This document shows, in pieces, positions 33,601-47,300 of a stretch of DNA of 64,000 nucleotides. The notes beneath the pieces were generated by a model, which saw only the letters and a list, made by a program, of their open reading frames with translations, was not told the origin of the DNA and searched no databases. The stretch spans positions 124,001 through 188,000 of the forward strand of contig JAFKAC010000029.1 of assembly GCA_025766275.1 (NCBI GenBank), written 5' to 3'. The stretch is from Lactarius indigo (Eukaryota > Basidiomycota > Agaricomycetes > Russulales > Russulaceae). The position numbers and the translations under genes are program-made. Position 1 is the stretch's first letter. Every line of letters begins with the position of its first letter.

Positions 33601-34543
33601 ATTTGTGAGTACTTAACGTGGTGAGCGCACGCACCCTCAACAGCTAGGTTGACCTTGTCATCGACGCCTTGTACTTGCTCGCCAACGGTTTGTACTTGCT
33701 CGCCAACGGTTTGTACTCCGTCCTTGACATCGTGTGTGACTTTCAGCACCTCCACAATCGCCATCTGGGCCTCCTGCTGCGTCAATCTATCCAGTCTGAC
33801 CAACGCATCCTCAACGTCCCTCCTTCCGATCAGTTTCTTCAGGTATCTCTCTGAAATTCTATCAGCCACGGGAAACGTTTCATCAGCGATCGACTCACTC
33901 GTTCGTCCCTGCTTCATCTCCTTTGTCACAATCCCAAAAATCCCAAGCACCTCCACCATTATCTTCACGATGGTTTCCTTCATCGCCTCCGTTGTCGGCA
34001 CTTCGGTATACGTCTCGAGCCGTCTGAAGAAGCTCTCAATGCGTCCGAAGATGTCGATGAGCGCATCTCGGCTCGCAACGACGTCCTTGGCCGCCTGTGT
34101 AGGTTCCGTATCAGAACAGTCCGAGTAAGGGATATCTAGGATGATAGCTACCAAGAGAAGGACTCCGGCACCTGCGAAAATGACTTTCGCAGGCGAGAAT
34201 ACCTAGAAATATGATTTCAGAGAGTAGATCGTAGGAGAATCGATCAAATGGGATTTACGAGTCCGACTCCTTCGCCAAGCGCCGCGGAGAAGGCATAGAG
34301 GACGTTGACGGTCGGAATCAACCATTTTGTCAATGTGTCATCGCCAGACGTAGATTTCTCGAACTGTTGAACTTGAGTGCGAAGGACGGCCAGGATGTCG
34401 GCAGGGGAGTTGCAAGTCTGTAACTGGGCCATCAACGGATGCAGGAGAAGGTCTTTCTTCGTCTTCTTCTCATATTCTTTGATGGAAGCAGAAAAGACGG
34501 CCTGGAAATTGGAAGAGGAAGAGGTGGAAGGTGTCTGAGACAT
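30676..34543 (-). CDS. NLR-3, Goodbye-NACHT-ankyrin receptor
   Basis: Start codon at 34541-34543 (MSQTPSTSSSSNFQAVF). The exon plan matches NLR-1: first donor after GEGVGL near 34258, P-loop exon at 33177-33201, NACHT exon about 32526-33123 (YFYFDFKDTDKQ, YIILDALDEC, VTSRPENDIR), last exon from about 32470 to the stop at 30676. The linker has an extra heptad pair (VGEQVQTVGEQVQGVDDKV). Eleven ankyrin repeats follow, ending MLMEHDRP. Every exon examined is open, so the gene is probably functional. Its upstream region is the type shared with NLR-A and NLR-5, whereas its last repeats and 3' flank resemble NLR-1 and NLR-6. Ligand and downstream output are unknown. Confidence 0.87.
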
Positions 34544-36601
34544 TGCAAGAACAGCGAGGAGAGACGTCTGAGGCCCGTGGTATGATACTGGGACTGCGGG
34601 TGAGAAGTGGCCGAGTGGGAACACCAGATCCGGAATAGTTCGCCACGAGGTTTGCCCGATGACGCCCGCCGCACTGCCTCGACTTCGCAGCAATCCGATA
34701 TGACCCCGTTACAAAACCACCAATGCGGGGACCATTTGAGTCATCGTCGCCGGTGGACTCAGAAGGAAGCCTGCAGGGGGTTGTGCTGCGAAAGTTAGCG
34801 TGATTGCTCCTCAAGCTTCCGCTAGCCCCCTGCCGGTGGCGAATAAGTGTGGACTTGGAGACGAGACGAGAGTCACGTGGTCACGCTGTCACAATTTTCC
34901 CGATTCGTGTTGTGAACGGCGCACTGGATTCACTCCCAGTACTGTACATCAGACAGCAAACAAACTGGTGGGAAACAACTTGAACGAACGTATTCCAAAG
35001 GCCTGCTCACCCTCTTCCCAACACAACATCGCGTTACTTTACCTTCTATCGCTTCATTCGAGCTTGGTACCAAATTTTTTCTTTTTGCTTACGGTAATGT
35101 CGAAAGACTACCATGGCCATGGGATAGACGGGCATAAGCATATCATATCCAGATTAACAAGACTACCGACACACGAGGACGCTTCTACCGCAAGATCTGC
35201 CGCCTCTTCATGCGTCTTCTTGCAGGAATAAAGGCCTCGTGTCTCGCGCCACCAAACAAGTCCTCGCCAACGATCCACGCCCGCCACCCTAGCACAATCC
35301 ACCCCTGCAAGAACTCTCGCAAAATTCCTTCGGCCCACAGCTAGGCAAGGACGACAGCGGTGGCGTGCTGTGGCGTCGCGAGTAGAGGATGCACTAGCGC
35401 CAGGTGGTAGATACAGTCCATGACGAGCACCATGTCTCACGCATTAGTGCCGCGTACGTCGACCTGACACAGTGCGGGGATGTCCGTTGCGTCTTATATG
35501 CGCACTAAGGTGCTCAGCGAGATGTCCAGTTCCTGATCTGCCCATTCCCTAAGGAAATGAGAAATCAGCGGCAACCATGCATACTATGGTCCCCGCACCA
35601 CGAACCCGAGTTCGAGGGCCCACGCCTGGCTGAGCTTCCCACAGTTGAGCAGGCCACAGCGTCTCTGGGAGGTGCTACCGCTGAAACACCAAAGATCGAA
35701 ACTCAACACTGAAAAATCAAGGATGTTGTGCAGCAGGGGTACCATGTTCGTCGTTGTGAGTCACAGAGGAAGAGGCTCTTTAGGGAAGGGCGTGCACCAG
35801 TATCGAGCATTCAAACAATGGGCTGAGGGAGTGAGTGAACAAGGAGTGCGGAATGAACATTGCTTTCCACAAGACGCTCATGCCACTGCACCTGTATCAC
35901 CGTTCCAGCTCCCAAAAGCGATTCGGTCCGGAAGGAGAACATAAAGCACGATGGGATCGAGCCCTCTGCGCTCTTCCATGGCCTTCTCCACGCTACTCTT
36001 CTGTTTCATCCTCTGATTCCCTGTCTCTGTATTACGTGAGGGCTTGCATTTGGCTGGAGGTTTCAGCTCGATGCGGACCAGAAACGCGTCTTGGTTCGAA
36101 TCCCCTGTTCTAAGTGCCCCGTGTCGAAGTGTTCCAGGGCCTGAGATCCACCAGAAGCGTGTGGAAAAGGAGGATCTCATCATCGGAGTCGAAACTAGGG
36201 CCGCACGTGGTGGGAGGGGTGATCGGTCTTGGAGCTGGAGGAACGGTCTCCACACTCGCAGTCGAACCCCCGAGCCTGTCCATCGGCCAACTCGGATCGT
36301 CTTTATCTTTGGATTGCAGTAGTTCTTGAAGAAATCATAGGGCCGAAGATCTACAAAAAATACAAATTTCCGTATAGATGTGGGCAGAATGATACTACAT
36401 TGAAGTGCTATCGCTTGCGGAGGAACGATGGTGTCATTGTGTGGGAGTAGTAAATGTACATGTGGGTCGGTCCGGTTTCCGGTGGTTTATATTAGTGGAG
36501 TAGCGCGAGTCGGGGCAAGGCTGATCCTGATCAGCTATGTGCATGACTATATGAATACCCGCAGAAGGGAACCGTGACTTGACATACATTCGTGGAGTAA
36601 C
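34544..36601 (-). repeat. Spacer with UGX copy 4
   Basis: About 34544-34800 is the NLR-3 upstream region, shared with NLR-A and NLR-5. From 36255 down to about 35100 the minus strand carries degenerate UGX blocks: DDEILLFHTLLVDL near 36180, IYDATDIPAL near 35480, a VLVMDCIYHLALV block near 35410 and EFLQGWIV near 35300. Stops interrupt each block. The stretch 36256-36601 shows no gene. Confidence 0.5.
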
Positions 36602-39600
36602 CTATAGCACTCTATCTACTTGTTTACCATGCTCCGTCAACGTCTCTACGATTGCCTCTTCTGATGCGACCTGGAGTGAGGTCCTTCCTTCTTTGTCCTT
36701 AGCATCTGTCATCGCGCCACGGTCAAGCAGTAGACGCGCAACCTCGAGCTCTCCACGAGAAGACGCCAAATGTAATGGCGTCGAGTAGTCCTTAGCTCGT
36801 GCGCCGATTTCCGCCCCATGTTGCAGTAATAGCCCCACGATCTCCACATAACCACTGTTCGATGCCCAATGCAATGGGGTACGACCTCTCTCGTCTGCGG
36901 TGTCGAAGAGTACGTTGTGCGCTAGTAGCAACTGAACAACCTCTAAGCGTCCACACCATGCGGCTAAATGAATTGGAGTCCGGTGATTGTTTTGCCGCGA
37001 ATTCGCATCTGCACCGTGGTTGAGTAGCCACCGCACGATATCGATATTTCCTTCCTCCGACACGGCATGTAGTGGAGTCCGATCAAGGTGGTCCTCAGTG
37101 ACATCCACGGCTGCGCCATGCCGGTGTAATAGCTCTGCAATCTTGAAGTGTCTCTTGTACAATGCCGCCGCCAGTGGGCTGTGATTTTGACCACCCCTTA
37201 CATTTACTTGCTCGGGATGCTCGAAGATGATGTGCGCTACCAGGTTATGAAGCCCGCATAATGACGCGTAATACAGTGGAGTTCCACGATCTGCGGGAGA
37301 ATCCCCGAAGCTATCCCAGCAATCGTCGATGTCGTGCAACCGGAGCCACGCGGCAAAATGGTGTTTGGTCGAGTCAAATAGACGCTGCATCCCATCTTGT
37401 ATGCAAGATGATACCTTTCCGAACTGCGCATGCTCCACCCAATGCTGACTGGCATATCTTGCCAACGGGAACATATCTTTGACTTGGTTTTCGTCGGCGC
37501 TACCGTCCAACTGGAGCAGAATACCCATGCAAGCCTGAGCAAGAGTCACGTGGGCCGGTTCGGGAATGATATGAAAGTACGAAGCGTCTCCTTTAGAAGC
37601 GGACAGCCGACTGGAGGTCAAGAATTCCTTCACCGAAAAATGCGAAAATTGAATGACCCGGGAGTCGCCGTTGTCGACTTCGGTGATCAGGCTTGAGCAC
37701 GTAGATAGCACAGCTCGTTGTCGATCCTCCCACCGCCAGTCTTCCTTTAACGTCGGTGTTGGTCCCCCGGCCTCAAAGTCAAGTGCGAGTATTTCTGCGA
37801 GCTCCTCTACACGCAGCGGCCGAGCGGCGGCGACAAGACATTGTAAGAGGCGACGAGCGTGATCTCGGTTGGCCATCCCGATCTCCTTCAACACTCGCTC
37901 ATAAGTCTCGTCTAACGATTTCGGCAATTCGTCGAGCGTCCGCCGGATGCTTTGCGGAAAGCAATGTTGTAACACTTCCAGCTGACAGAAAACCCAACGG
38001 AACCTGTCAGATAGTCAGTAAGCATCATTGGCACATTCTTATTCGCGCTTACATTCCATCAGCTCTTTCCGTGAGCGTCTCAATCACCAGCTCTTTATCC
38101 TTGTCCCTCCATCTCTTCATCGCCGTATCCGAGTCCGCGTAAACGACAGATCTGATATAGTCCTCAATATCCTTCTTTTGTCCGCTTTGTTCGTGAATCG
38201 AGACGGGGTGAAACGCTAGGGGTTGAAGGACGGCTCGGATGTCGTTCTCCGGACGGCTCGTGACACATATATGAAGAGTTGGCAGCTGGAGGTCGACAAG
38301 GTCCTTTATGAGATCAAGGACCTGTTTGCGGGCAGGTGGGATTCCAATTGTATTGGGACATTCGTCTAGCGCGTCCAAGATTATGTAGATTGGGCCTTGG
38401 CCAGGTAGCGCGAGCATCTGTTTAAGACACGTGACCAGCGTACTGGTGCTGGGCTTATGGGCGCCATCGTCGTGCGCCTTATAAATGCGGGAGAGTATGT
38501 CACAGTAACTGTCGGAACGAGACGAGAGCTGTGTAAGAAGTGAAGGAAGCAGGTTGCGGAGGTTTTGTTTGTCGGTGTCCTTGAAATCGAAATAAAAATA
38601 CGCCATGGATGCTAGTCCAGCCTCGCGCAAGGCTATTATATCTTGGATTATTGCGGAGCTAGTCGGCGGGGTAAGTTCCAGAGGGGCGAACGTGACAAAT
38701 GATGACGAACCAAAGAATACTCTTCCCTGAGCCCGCTATAATGATTTGAGGTGATCAAGATCTGGGAGGATGAGAAAGGACAGAATGGCGCACGTTTCCC
38801 GTGGATCCACAACAAGGATGTGGTGGCCTTGGACTTCCATTCCAGGAATATACTCCCCTGGAAGAACCATGTCGCCGTCCCATCGTGTTGAGTAGTGGAT
38901 GCGATATTTTGATTGGTAGATGGGTCCGGAGGAGACAGCCACGCTCGGTGGTCCTTCCGTACCCGGCTCCCTGCGTGCCATTGGCATGTCAGTTTCAGCA
39001 ACCGAGAGTAGCGGGGCTATAGAACCACGAACGCTTTTCGTCGTCCATATTGTTTGCTGCCTGTTGCACAAGAGCTCTCGTTTGCCTGCCATCTAGACGT
39101 GTACAGATTTACGATGGCATTTGTGAGTGGCTAACATGCTGGACGCACCCTCAATAGCCAGGTTGACCTTGTCATCGACACCGTGTACTTGCTCTCCGAT
39201 AGTTGTTACACCATCCTTGACATTGTGTGCGACTTTGAGCAACTGCACGATCGCCATCTGCATCTCCTGCTGCGTCAATCTATCCAATCTGGTCAACGCA
39301 TCCTCGACATCTCTCCGCCCAATCAATTTATTCAAGTATCTCTCTGAATCTCTATCAGCGAGAAACAACGTATCATCAGCGGTCAACTCACTTGCTCGTC
39401 CTTGCTTCATCTCCTTCGTCACAATCCCAAAAATTCCAAGTACCTCAACCATTATCTTCACGATGGTTTCCTTCATCGCCTCTGTCGTCGGCACCTCGCT
39501 ATACTCCTCAAGCCGCCTAAAGAAGCTTTCAATGCGCCCGAAAATATCAATGAGCATATCTTGGCTCGCAACAACGTCCTTTGCCGCCTGTGTACGTCCG

Positions 39601-40039
39601 GAATCAGAACAGTCCGAGTAAGGGATTTCCGGGATAATAGCTACCAAGAGAAGGACGCCAGCGCCGGCGAAAATGACTTTCGCAGGTGAGAAGACCTAGG
39701 AATCTGATATCAGAGGGTAGATCGTAGAGGGATCGATTAAATGGAATTCACGAGTCCAACGCCCTCGCCAAGCGCCGCAGAAAGCGCATAAAGGACATTG
39801 ACGGTCGGATTCAACCATTTTGTCCATTTGTCGTCGCCGGAAGTAGACTGCTCGAACTGTTGGACTTGAGTGCGAAGGACGGCCAGAATGTCGGTGGGAG
39901 AGCTGCAGGTCTGCAACTGGGCCATCAACGGATGCGCGAGAAGGTCATTCTTCGTGTTCTTCTCATACTCTTTGATGGAAGCATAAAAGATGGCCTGGAG
40001 ATTGGAAGAAGAGGAAGCTGCGGTCGGTGTCTGAGACAT
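36602..40039 (-). CDS. NLR-4, Goodbye-NACHT-ankyrin receptor with a short repeat array
   Basis: Start codon at 40037-40039 (MSQTPTAASSSSNLQAIF). P-loop exon at 38711-38735, NACHT exon about 38049-38660 (YIILDALDEC, VTSRPENDIR), last exon from about 38003 to the stop at 36602. The linker is short (VTTIGEQVHGVDDKVNLAIEG). There are only seven ankyrin repeats, ending VETLTEHGKQVDRVL, and they are the most divergent in the window (HAVSEEGNID, IHLAAWCGRLE, LHWASNSGYVE). All exons examined are open. The NACHT domain is close to NLR-3. It faces the 3' end of the ABC transporter across about 1.3 kb. Confidence 0.87.
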
Positions 40040-41334
40040 GGCAAGTGCAGCAAGGAAAGGCGTCCGAGGGTATGATACTAGCAGAAGAGAGATGGCACTG
40101 GGGCGCTAGAATGATTTGGCAGTTAACGCCCGCACAGCCTCACCTCGTGGCAGGAATTATATTATTGTCTTCAAAACCATAAGCGTAGGAGTTTCTGCGT
40201 CCTACTAGCTAACTTGGAGGGAGATTCGATTGCAGTCACGGTGAGGGGGTTCAGGTTGATTCAGAGGCAGACAAGCGGAATGTACGAAATCTCGGCGTTG
40301 GGGTCCCTCTGCAGGAAAGGTTGCGCTTACGATGAATGGTTCTCAGGCTGGTTCAGTCTCGGTTCGAGTTCATCGGTCAATCGGTACTTTGGTTCTTCGA
40401 GAAAAAAACAGGTAGTTGGTTTGGTTGAGGCGCGCTCTCATAATATATTTTCTCCTCTCAAGTGACAGGAATTAAACAGATAATGGGTAGGAAAGGAGAT
40501 GACAGAATGATGCGTAACTGTTGGTTGAAAAAAAGATCATGAGTAGAGTCGAAGTCTTGGACAGGTGAACTGGTGAATGGGCAGGGACGTCCGAGTCGAT
40601 GCGAATATGTTAGTAAGACCTCACGTGAGCTTGCTCACTGCCAAATTCACCGGTGTATTCTGGGTGTATTGTACTCTCTAACGAATGGATTTATCCGCGT
40701 AAGTATTGTCCGTGTCGCAATTGGTGCATACCGATAAACTGAGTGAAAAAAAGGCGTACTCAGCGAGAATCGTTGAGCGTCACGCTCGCTTGCCGGGTCA
40801 AGTCACGTGGACCCTTCTTCCGTATCAAGTTTCTACGGTGGATTGCGTCGTGTACAACCACTTATTTGCACCGGATACCCAAATGGCTCGATGGTTTTAC
40901 GACTCCCTCGAACGTCACAGACGTTTGGTATGCCAACTGGGCCCTTTTCTAGGACCACCTTTTGAGGTTCATGTCGAGATAAGTGCCAGGACGTACCACT
41001 AGTAAGGGTCGTTTTCACGCGAGCGTTATCACCCATATGTGCGCTGTTATATTAATACTTGAGTTTCAAGGTATGTTGACGCGATCAGCAGCTTGCCTCG
41101 GGGTTAGTTGCTTCGAACGAATTGCCATTGGCTGACCATTATCGATAAAAAGTGAAGCGGCGCTCAGGGAGGTGGGAAAAAGCAATTTTCATAAGCCTTG
41201 TTAGTTTGTCTACATGTAAGGGCACCCAGCTACTTTCCCTGCACTTCATAGAAACCGTGAGATAACGGGTGGTAGATGGGTGCTCCCCCTTCATCCCTCA
41301 TGGTAGTCGTCGACATCGTGATAGCCCTTCTATG
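40040..41334. repeat. Spacer with R1 repeat and transposon empty site
   Basis: The NLR-4 upstream region (40040-40210) is followed by R1 (40214-40620), which keeps the uninterrupted target GAATATGTTAGTAAGACC at about 40603-40620. About 40640-40800 is a short R2-like section. The rest (40800-41334) shows no gene and probably includes the 3' flank of the ABC transporter. Confidence 0.6.
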
Positions 41335-44300
41335 TTATGCCTTACCGGCAGAGGCAGCAATCGAGTAAAGTAGATCTCTGTCCCCGCTCTCGTCGACCAA
41401 CGAACGAAACCTGCCGTTCTCCATTTTCAGGAGTTCGCTGGGCTTGTCAAATTCGACCTTTTATGGAATGTCAATTCTTTCGTGTCCGGGGAGAGGAGGT
41501 GAGGGGAGAAACTCACAATACGACCCGCATCCAGGACCATCTATTTTTTTTCTTTAGCTTGTATTCATGGCGTGGGGAGAAGAAAGATTGCTTACAACTT
41601 TATCGGCATCGATGATTGTTCGCAGACGATGCGCGACCGTGATTAGTGTTACGTCCCCTTTGAGCTCGGTCCGGAGAGATGTCTGTATGATCGTATCCGT
41701 CTTGTGATCTACGCCACGTGCCATGTTAGCATCGCCTCACCTGCCAAAAGCCAAACGGGAAGAACGTTACCAATAGCAGACGTCGCTGCAAGCGAAAAAA
41801 ATAAATCAGCCAAAGCCAACACAGAAGGTGGGCGAGAACACGCACCTTCGTCGAGAATGAGTAGCTTGCTACCGCGTACTATCGCACGTGCAAGCGCCAA
41901 GATCTGTCGCTGGCCGACGGAGAGATTCCCGCCGCCGCCAGCAATCTGGCTATCGAGTGTGAGACGGTCATCTTCGTCGTCGCGCTGTAGGGAGAAGAGT
42001 CCCGACGCGTGCAGCGCGCTGTTCAGGGTTGCGTCGTCGTATTGTGAGAACGGGTCGAGGTTCTCTCGCAGCGAGCCGCTCAGCAATTCGGGCTACGTGA
42101 AGCAAACGAGTTTAGCTAGAGAAAGGAGAGAGGTGGTGGGCGTCCTCACGATTTGGGGTATGATGGTGATGTTCGAGCGGAGCGCATTCAGGTTGATCGA
42201 GCTCGTGAGTATGCCGTCGTAATACACGCTACCCTCCGTGAACATGCAACGAAGCAGCGACAACGTCAGAGAGCTCTGAAGGATTTTTTTAGCAGGCCGC
42301 ATCAACAAACGACCAAGCTGAGAACAGGTACCTTGCCGCTTCCCGTACGGCCGACTGTTCCACTGATCAATAGCCACCAGCTAAGATACGACTATAGGCA
42401 CTCACCAACACCCACGCGTTCACCGGATTTGATGTGGAAACATATGTCATGGAGAACCTTCGGCCCATCCTAAGGACGGTGACGTTTAGTGGCACTAGAC
42501 GCGCATCGCGAGAACCGACATGTCACGTACAAGAGAATAGCGCGCAGAGAGATTCTCGACCCTAAGATCTCCGCTCGCGGGCCAGTATGCCGGAGGGATG
42601 CCCTGCTTAGTCGGCTTGGGCTCCTGTTCAACGTTAATGTACGACTGCATACGCTCCAAGCTTTGTGTAGCCCCAATCAGCGTCTCTTCCCACACCCACG
42701 CAGAAAATGAAAATTCTCTTTACCTGTTGCCTAATGAAATCGTTAAATTTATGAAGGAAAGTCACGCAAGGTAGATAATTCTTACTGCTGACTTCAAAGT
42801 CGTTGAGAATGCGCACCCACCAGAGAATCAGGCTACTGAACCCAACTGGGAACGCTAATCAGTAATCGTTGGATATATTAAATATATCCAACGTACTGGC
42901 CATAGTGAGAGAGAATCCAGTATCCGAGGGAAGGGAACGTTCATTTGGTACGTAGATCAGGTAGGCAGCAAGGCTTGCGGCGAACAGCCCGCCTAGAACG
43001 TCGATACGCAAGTTGATCCATCTGCAGTAGGCTCAGCCCAATTAGGTTCGAGCTGTGCGTCGCAGAGGCGATCTGGTGGACTCGGCTTGCCTGTTCATGT
43101 TCCAAAAGGACCGGCCGGCCCTGGAGTACCTATCAATCCGTCTATATGACTCTTTGCGGAAAGCAAGCTGTGCGCCATATGCCCGGATAGATACTTGGGA
43201 GAGGTGGAGTTAGACCAATAGCAATTCCGTCACGAGGAGCAGACGTACCGAGTCCGGCGACGGAAGCGCCAAAGTGGCCCAGAACGGGCGCCTTCGCATT
43301 ACTCATCTCGCGCTTGATCGCGATCTGGGCCTTCATGTAGATACGGCCGAGCCATGCGCCAAAGAAGGCGATGGCGATTCCAGGCACAGAAAACCCCGGT
43401 GTGAAGTACACCACAGCAACAAACTTGAGGAACATGGCAACTGAGAGGTCGATGGCCCCGACAAATGTGTTGGCGACAGGGCCGTCCACTAGAGAAAGGG
43501 GGTCGTGAAGGAGATGCATTCCGCCCGGGAGAAAGGGGTAAACACGTACGAGCGCGGATATCCTGTGTGACGCGAGTGATGATCCGGGATGTTGGGGTCG
43601 TGTCTAGCCATCTGCAAAGCAGAAGAGCTCATGAGTAGAAGCCCGTGTTGGAATATTTGAAGATGCACCTCAGAGTTGTGCCCAGGACAGACCCGATCAG
43701 GGTCCAGTGGATGGTCCTTGAGGCCCTTAAAGCACCAAACGTGTAGACGCCGAGCCCCACTATGTAGCTGGCCGTCGTCGCGAGCAAGATAAGCCCGTAG
43801 ACTGTGAGGTAGCTGGAAACGAAGGGATAATCGTCATCAACCAGAGGATGGTCTAACCACCGGGATGGTGGAAGCTGAACCCTTACAAAGTGATATTAAC
43901 CTGATCCGGTGGATAAATGTCATATTGCTCGGCCCAGTAGCCCATGAACCAGGTCTGCACCGTCATGAGGGCGTCGCAAAGCAAGAGGCCGACGGGGAAC
44001 AGTATCCAAAACAGGACTGTGTGTGCTCCTCCCAGACCGTTAATAAATAACTTGACTTCATTTTGTTAAGCGATACACCAGTGAGCTTCACCGTCCAAAA
44101 CGCGGAAACGTTGGATGGCGCGCTCACCTTCGTCCCAACTAACGTGTCCCTCAGCGATCTCCTCGGTCAAGATCAGCTTCCCATTTGCTGACTTCACTGT
44201 CTCGTCGGGCTTCACCGAGTCGATCTTCTCCTCGTTTTCCTTAATGGCGCGCGCACCCTTGGCAAGCTCCTTCGCCAGTGTTTTGTCTTTCTTGAGCACG

Positions 44301-47300
44301 TCTGAAACCGAGCCCCGACTAGCAATCTGACCATCCTTTCCGAGCGAAACGACATAGTCCGCGAGGGGGCTAGCCATTGCGACGTTGTGCGTCTGCGGTG
44401 TGTCGAGAATGACCACAGGTACACACGGGTGGGAAGGGGTGACTTACGACGAGCAAGACGGTCCTTCCGCGAATCAAGTCACCTTTGAAGCACTTCTCGA
44501 CGATCCACCGCGCAGTGTGAACATCCAGAGCAGCTAGAACCTTTGGAGGAATGATGTCGATAACCAGGGGTACAAGGATACCGCCGGAAAAGAACTTACG
44601 TCATCGAGGATGAGGATCTGTGATGAAGAGTAGACTGCGCGAGCGAGGGTGACACGAGCCTTCTGACCACCGCTACAAGACGAACAGATTGATTCAGCAA
44701 GGTCCGTGTCGTGTAAGAGTCTGCTCTTTATGATACCTCAAGGTCAAACCCTTCTCTCCGACTTCGGTCTTGTCCCCCGCATCGAACAAACTAAGATCAC
44801 GTTGTAAACCACACTGATAAATGACTTGAAATAAATCGAGGCATCAGTAACTCAGATGTGGCGACAGCTAGCCAGAACGAACTACCTTTGTTATATCTCT
44901 CTTCGTCGCATGGGGCCCCAAACAAGATGTTATCCTGCTCTTCATTTAGAACAAAAAGTGCCGGTGTGAGTACATTGGAAGTCCTCACCCTGATAGTCTC
45001 GTTCTGTACCCACGACTCCTGTGCAGCGTAGCTGATCCCCCCTTCCCTTGGCAGATGATACCACGAGTTGGGGGTCATCGGCACGAAATGCATCTCGCCG
45101 AGCAACGCCATCAGCAACGACGTCTTTCCGGAGCCGGTTGGCCCGATGATCAGGTTGAAGCAACCACGCTTAAACAGCAGCTCGCCTTCCACACGAAGAG
45201 TGAAACGGCGCTGGGATGGCGTAAGCGTACCGTCCGCATCGTCATTCGACCAGGTGAAGTTGGCATTCTGAAATCCAATCACGTCCTGGTCGAAGTGTGA
45301 CGCATCAGTCAGCATCACTCGCTCAGAGGCCATATCCGCATCCGCGAACTCGTCTAGCAACTCGGCCTGCCAAAGGGGCTCTATATGTCAAATAGTAGCA
45401 CAAACAGTGAATCGCTCACGTCGTGCAAGAAATCGTTCACGCGATCGAGGGAGACCCTCGCCTGTATAAACATGGGAATCATCTGGAATATCGTGTGAAG
45501 TTGGTTGGTAAGAAGATCGAATACTGGAAAAGACGTATCCCATCACCAGCCACGCCGTCAGTGAAGATCCTGAGACTGACCTGCCATGGACGAAAATACG
45601 GCCGATGCTGGAGGCAAATTCAGCATAGGCGCACTCTCGGAGAGGATCGCGAAATTACGTGTAAGTGCGCGCTTCATAATTGCGGTCTGCGGACTTTGTC
45701 AGTTCAGACACTACTAATAGCCTGAGCGGGTCGAGCGCACGCACGTAAGTGACGTATGTGACAACCATCTTCCCAAAGTGTCGGTCAGAACAAATCAGCA
45801 AGCACTCAAATGGCGGGGCGACGCACCGTGATGATCGGTATGAAAAGCTAGATGTCCATGTCAGAGGGATTAGGAGAGAAGCTGGGGGCACCCACTTGAT
45901 GATGACGATGATCATGTTCAAAATCTGGCGCAATTTGATGTACTGCAGCTCCTGCTCCCTCTTCTCAGCTAGCCGCGCCGCGATCTTAGGCTCCCAACCA
46001 AACAGCTTGATCATCCGCAAAATCCCCATAGCTGCAGTCGACGTTCGTCAGCGTTCACACAATGCGCAGGTTTGAGTCTGTGACCTACCTTCAGTAGCAG
46101 CTTGCACACGCGCATCCGTCTGACCGCGAAGTAAATCCCGACGTCAAGACATTGATAAGGCAAGTTACTCACACGCTTCGCAGCTTCCTTCTGTACTTTT
46201 TGGATTTTTCCTGCAACGATGCCCGGGATTGGGAAAAGGGCGACCATCACGACCATCCCGACGAATGCACTCCAACCAAGAATGTTGTACAGAAACCAGA
46301 TGCATATCACGACCTGCAGCGGAAAATATAAAACTAAGGAGACAAAGATGAGACCGCAAGTGACAGGGGGAGGAGAGAACAAACCAAGGAGCAAGAAATC
46401 TCGTCCTTCGACAAGGTTCTCCAGATCAGTCGAAACCAGGTTGTTCATCTTTCCTACCAGATTACTCGAATTTCCTGGCTTGTGGCCATCCTCCATGCCA
46501 CTGTCGGATCCGGGAGCTCCCTCCTTTCGCTTGCCCTTGATTCTCGACGCCGTGATCGTCGGTTGCTCGCTCCGAGTCCCCTCACTGCTCCCGCCCACCT
46601 CCTCAGACACAATATCGACCTCGACTATTGACCCACTGTCTGGTGTCATGGACCCGCTGCGAGAATCGGGAGTGGCATCGGGAGTGGCAGACGGAGAAGA
46701 TGATGTCTCGGCTTTCACGCGGATACGTAGAGTGTGCTCGAAGACGAGTTGTGTGACGATGGCAGAGACGCGCACGAGAGTACCCGTCTAAAACATGGCC
46801 GATTCGTGAGTAACTTGGCACAGTAAATATATTCTATCACTTACCACGACGAAATAATACCATTGGAAGGCGATGGTTCCGAGAGTAGGACCTAGAAAAA
46901 TATATGCTATCCAAACCCATGGACGAACGAACGCATCTTCCCCTCGGGTTTCGAGGTAGCTGGTAGGGAGACGCTAAGTATATCCGTAAGGTCATCAAGA
47001 TAAAATGGGTACCGCAAGAGCCGATTCATCCCAAATGGTGCCATTAAGGTCGAAAAGACTTTGATGACAACGAAGATCGCTAGTTGGATGTATTCACGGC
47101 CTAGGTGGAGTATAAGCGACACATCACTTAATAGCATATAAACAACGGACGGAAGACGACCATGAACCCCCAGAAGATGTGCCTCTTGGGTCCGCCAGTA
47201 AATTTATCCAAGTGCTAGCAGACCGTGTCAGTAAATCACCCGCGCTAACAACCGAGATGGAGCTGCCTTGAAACTCCTTTGCACGAGATTCTTGGTGTAG

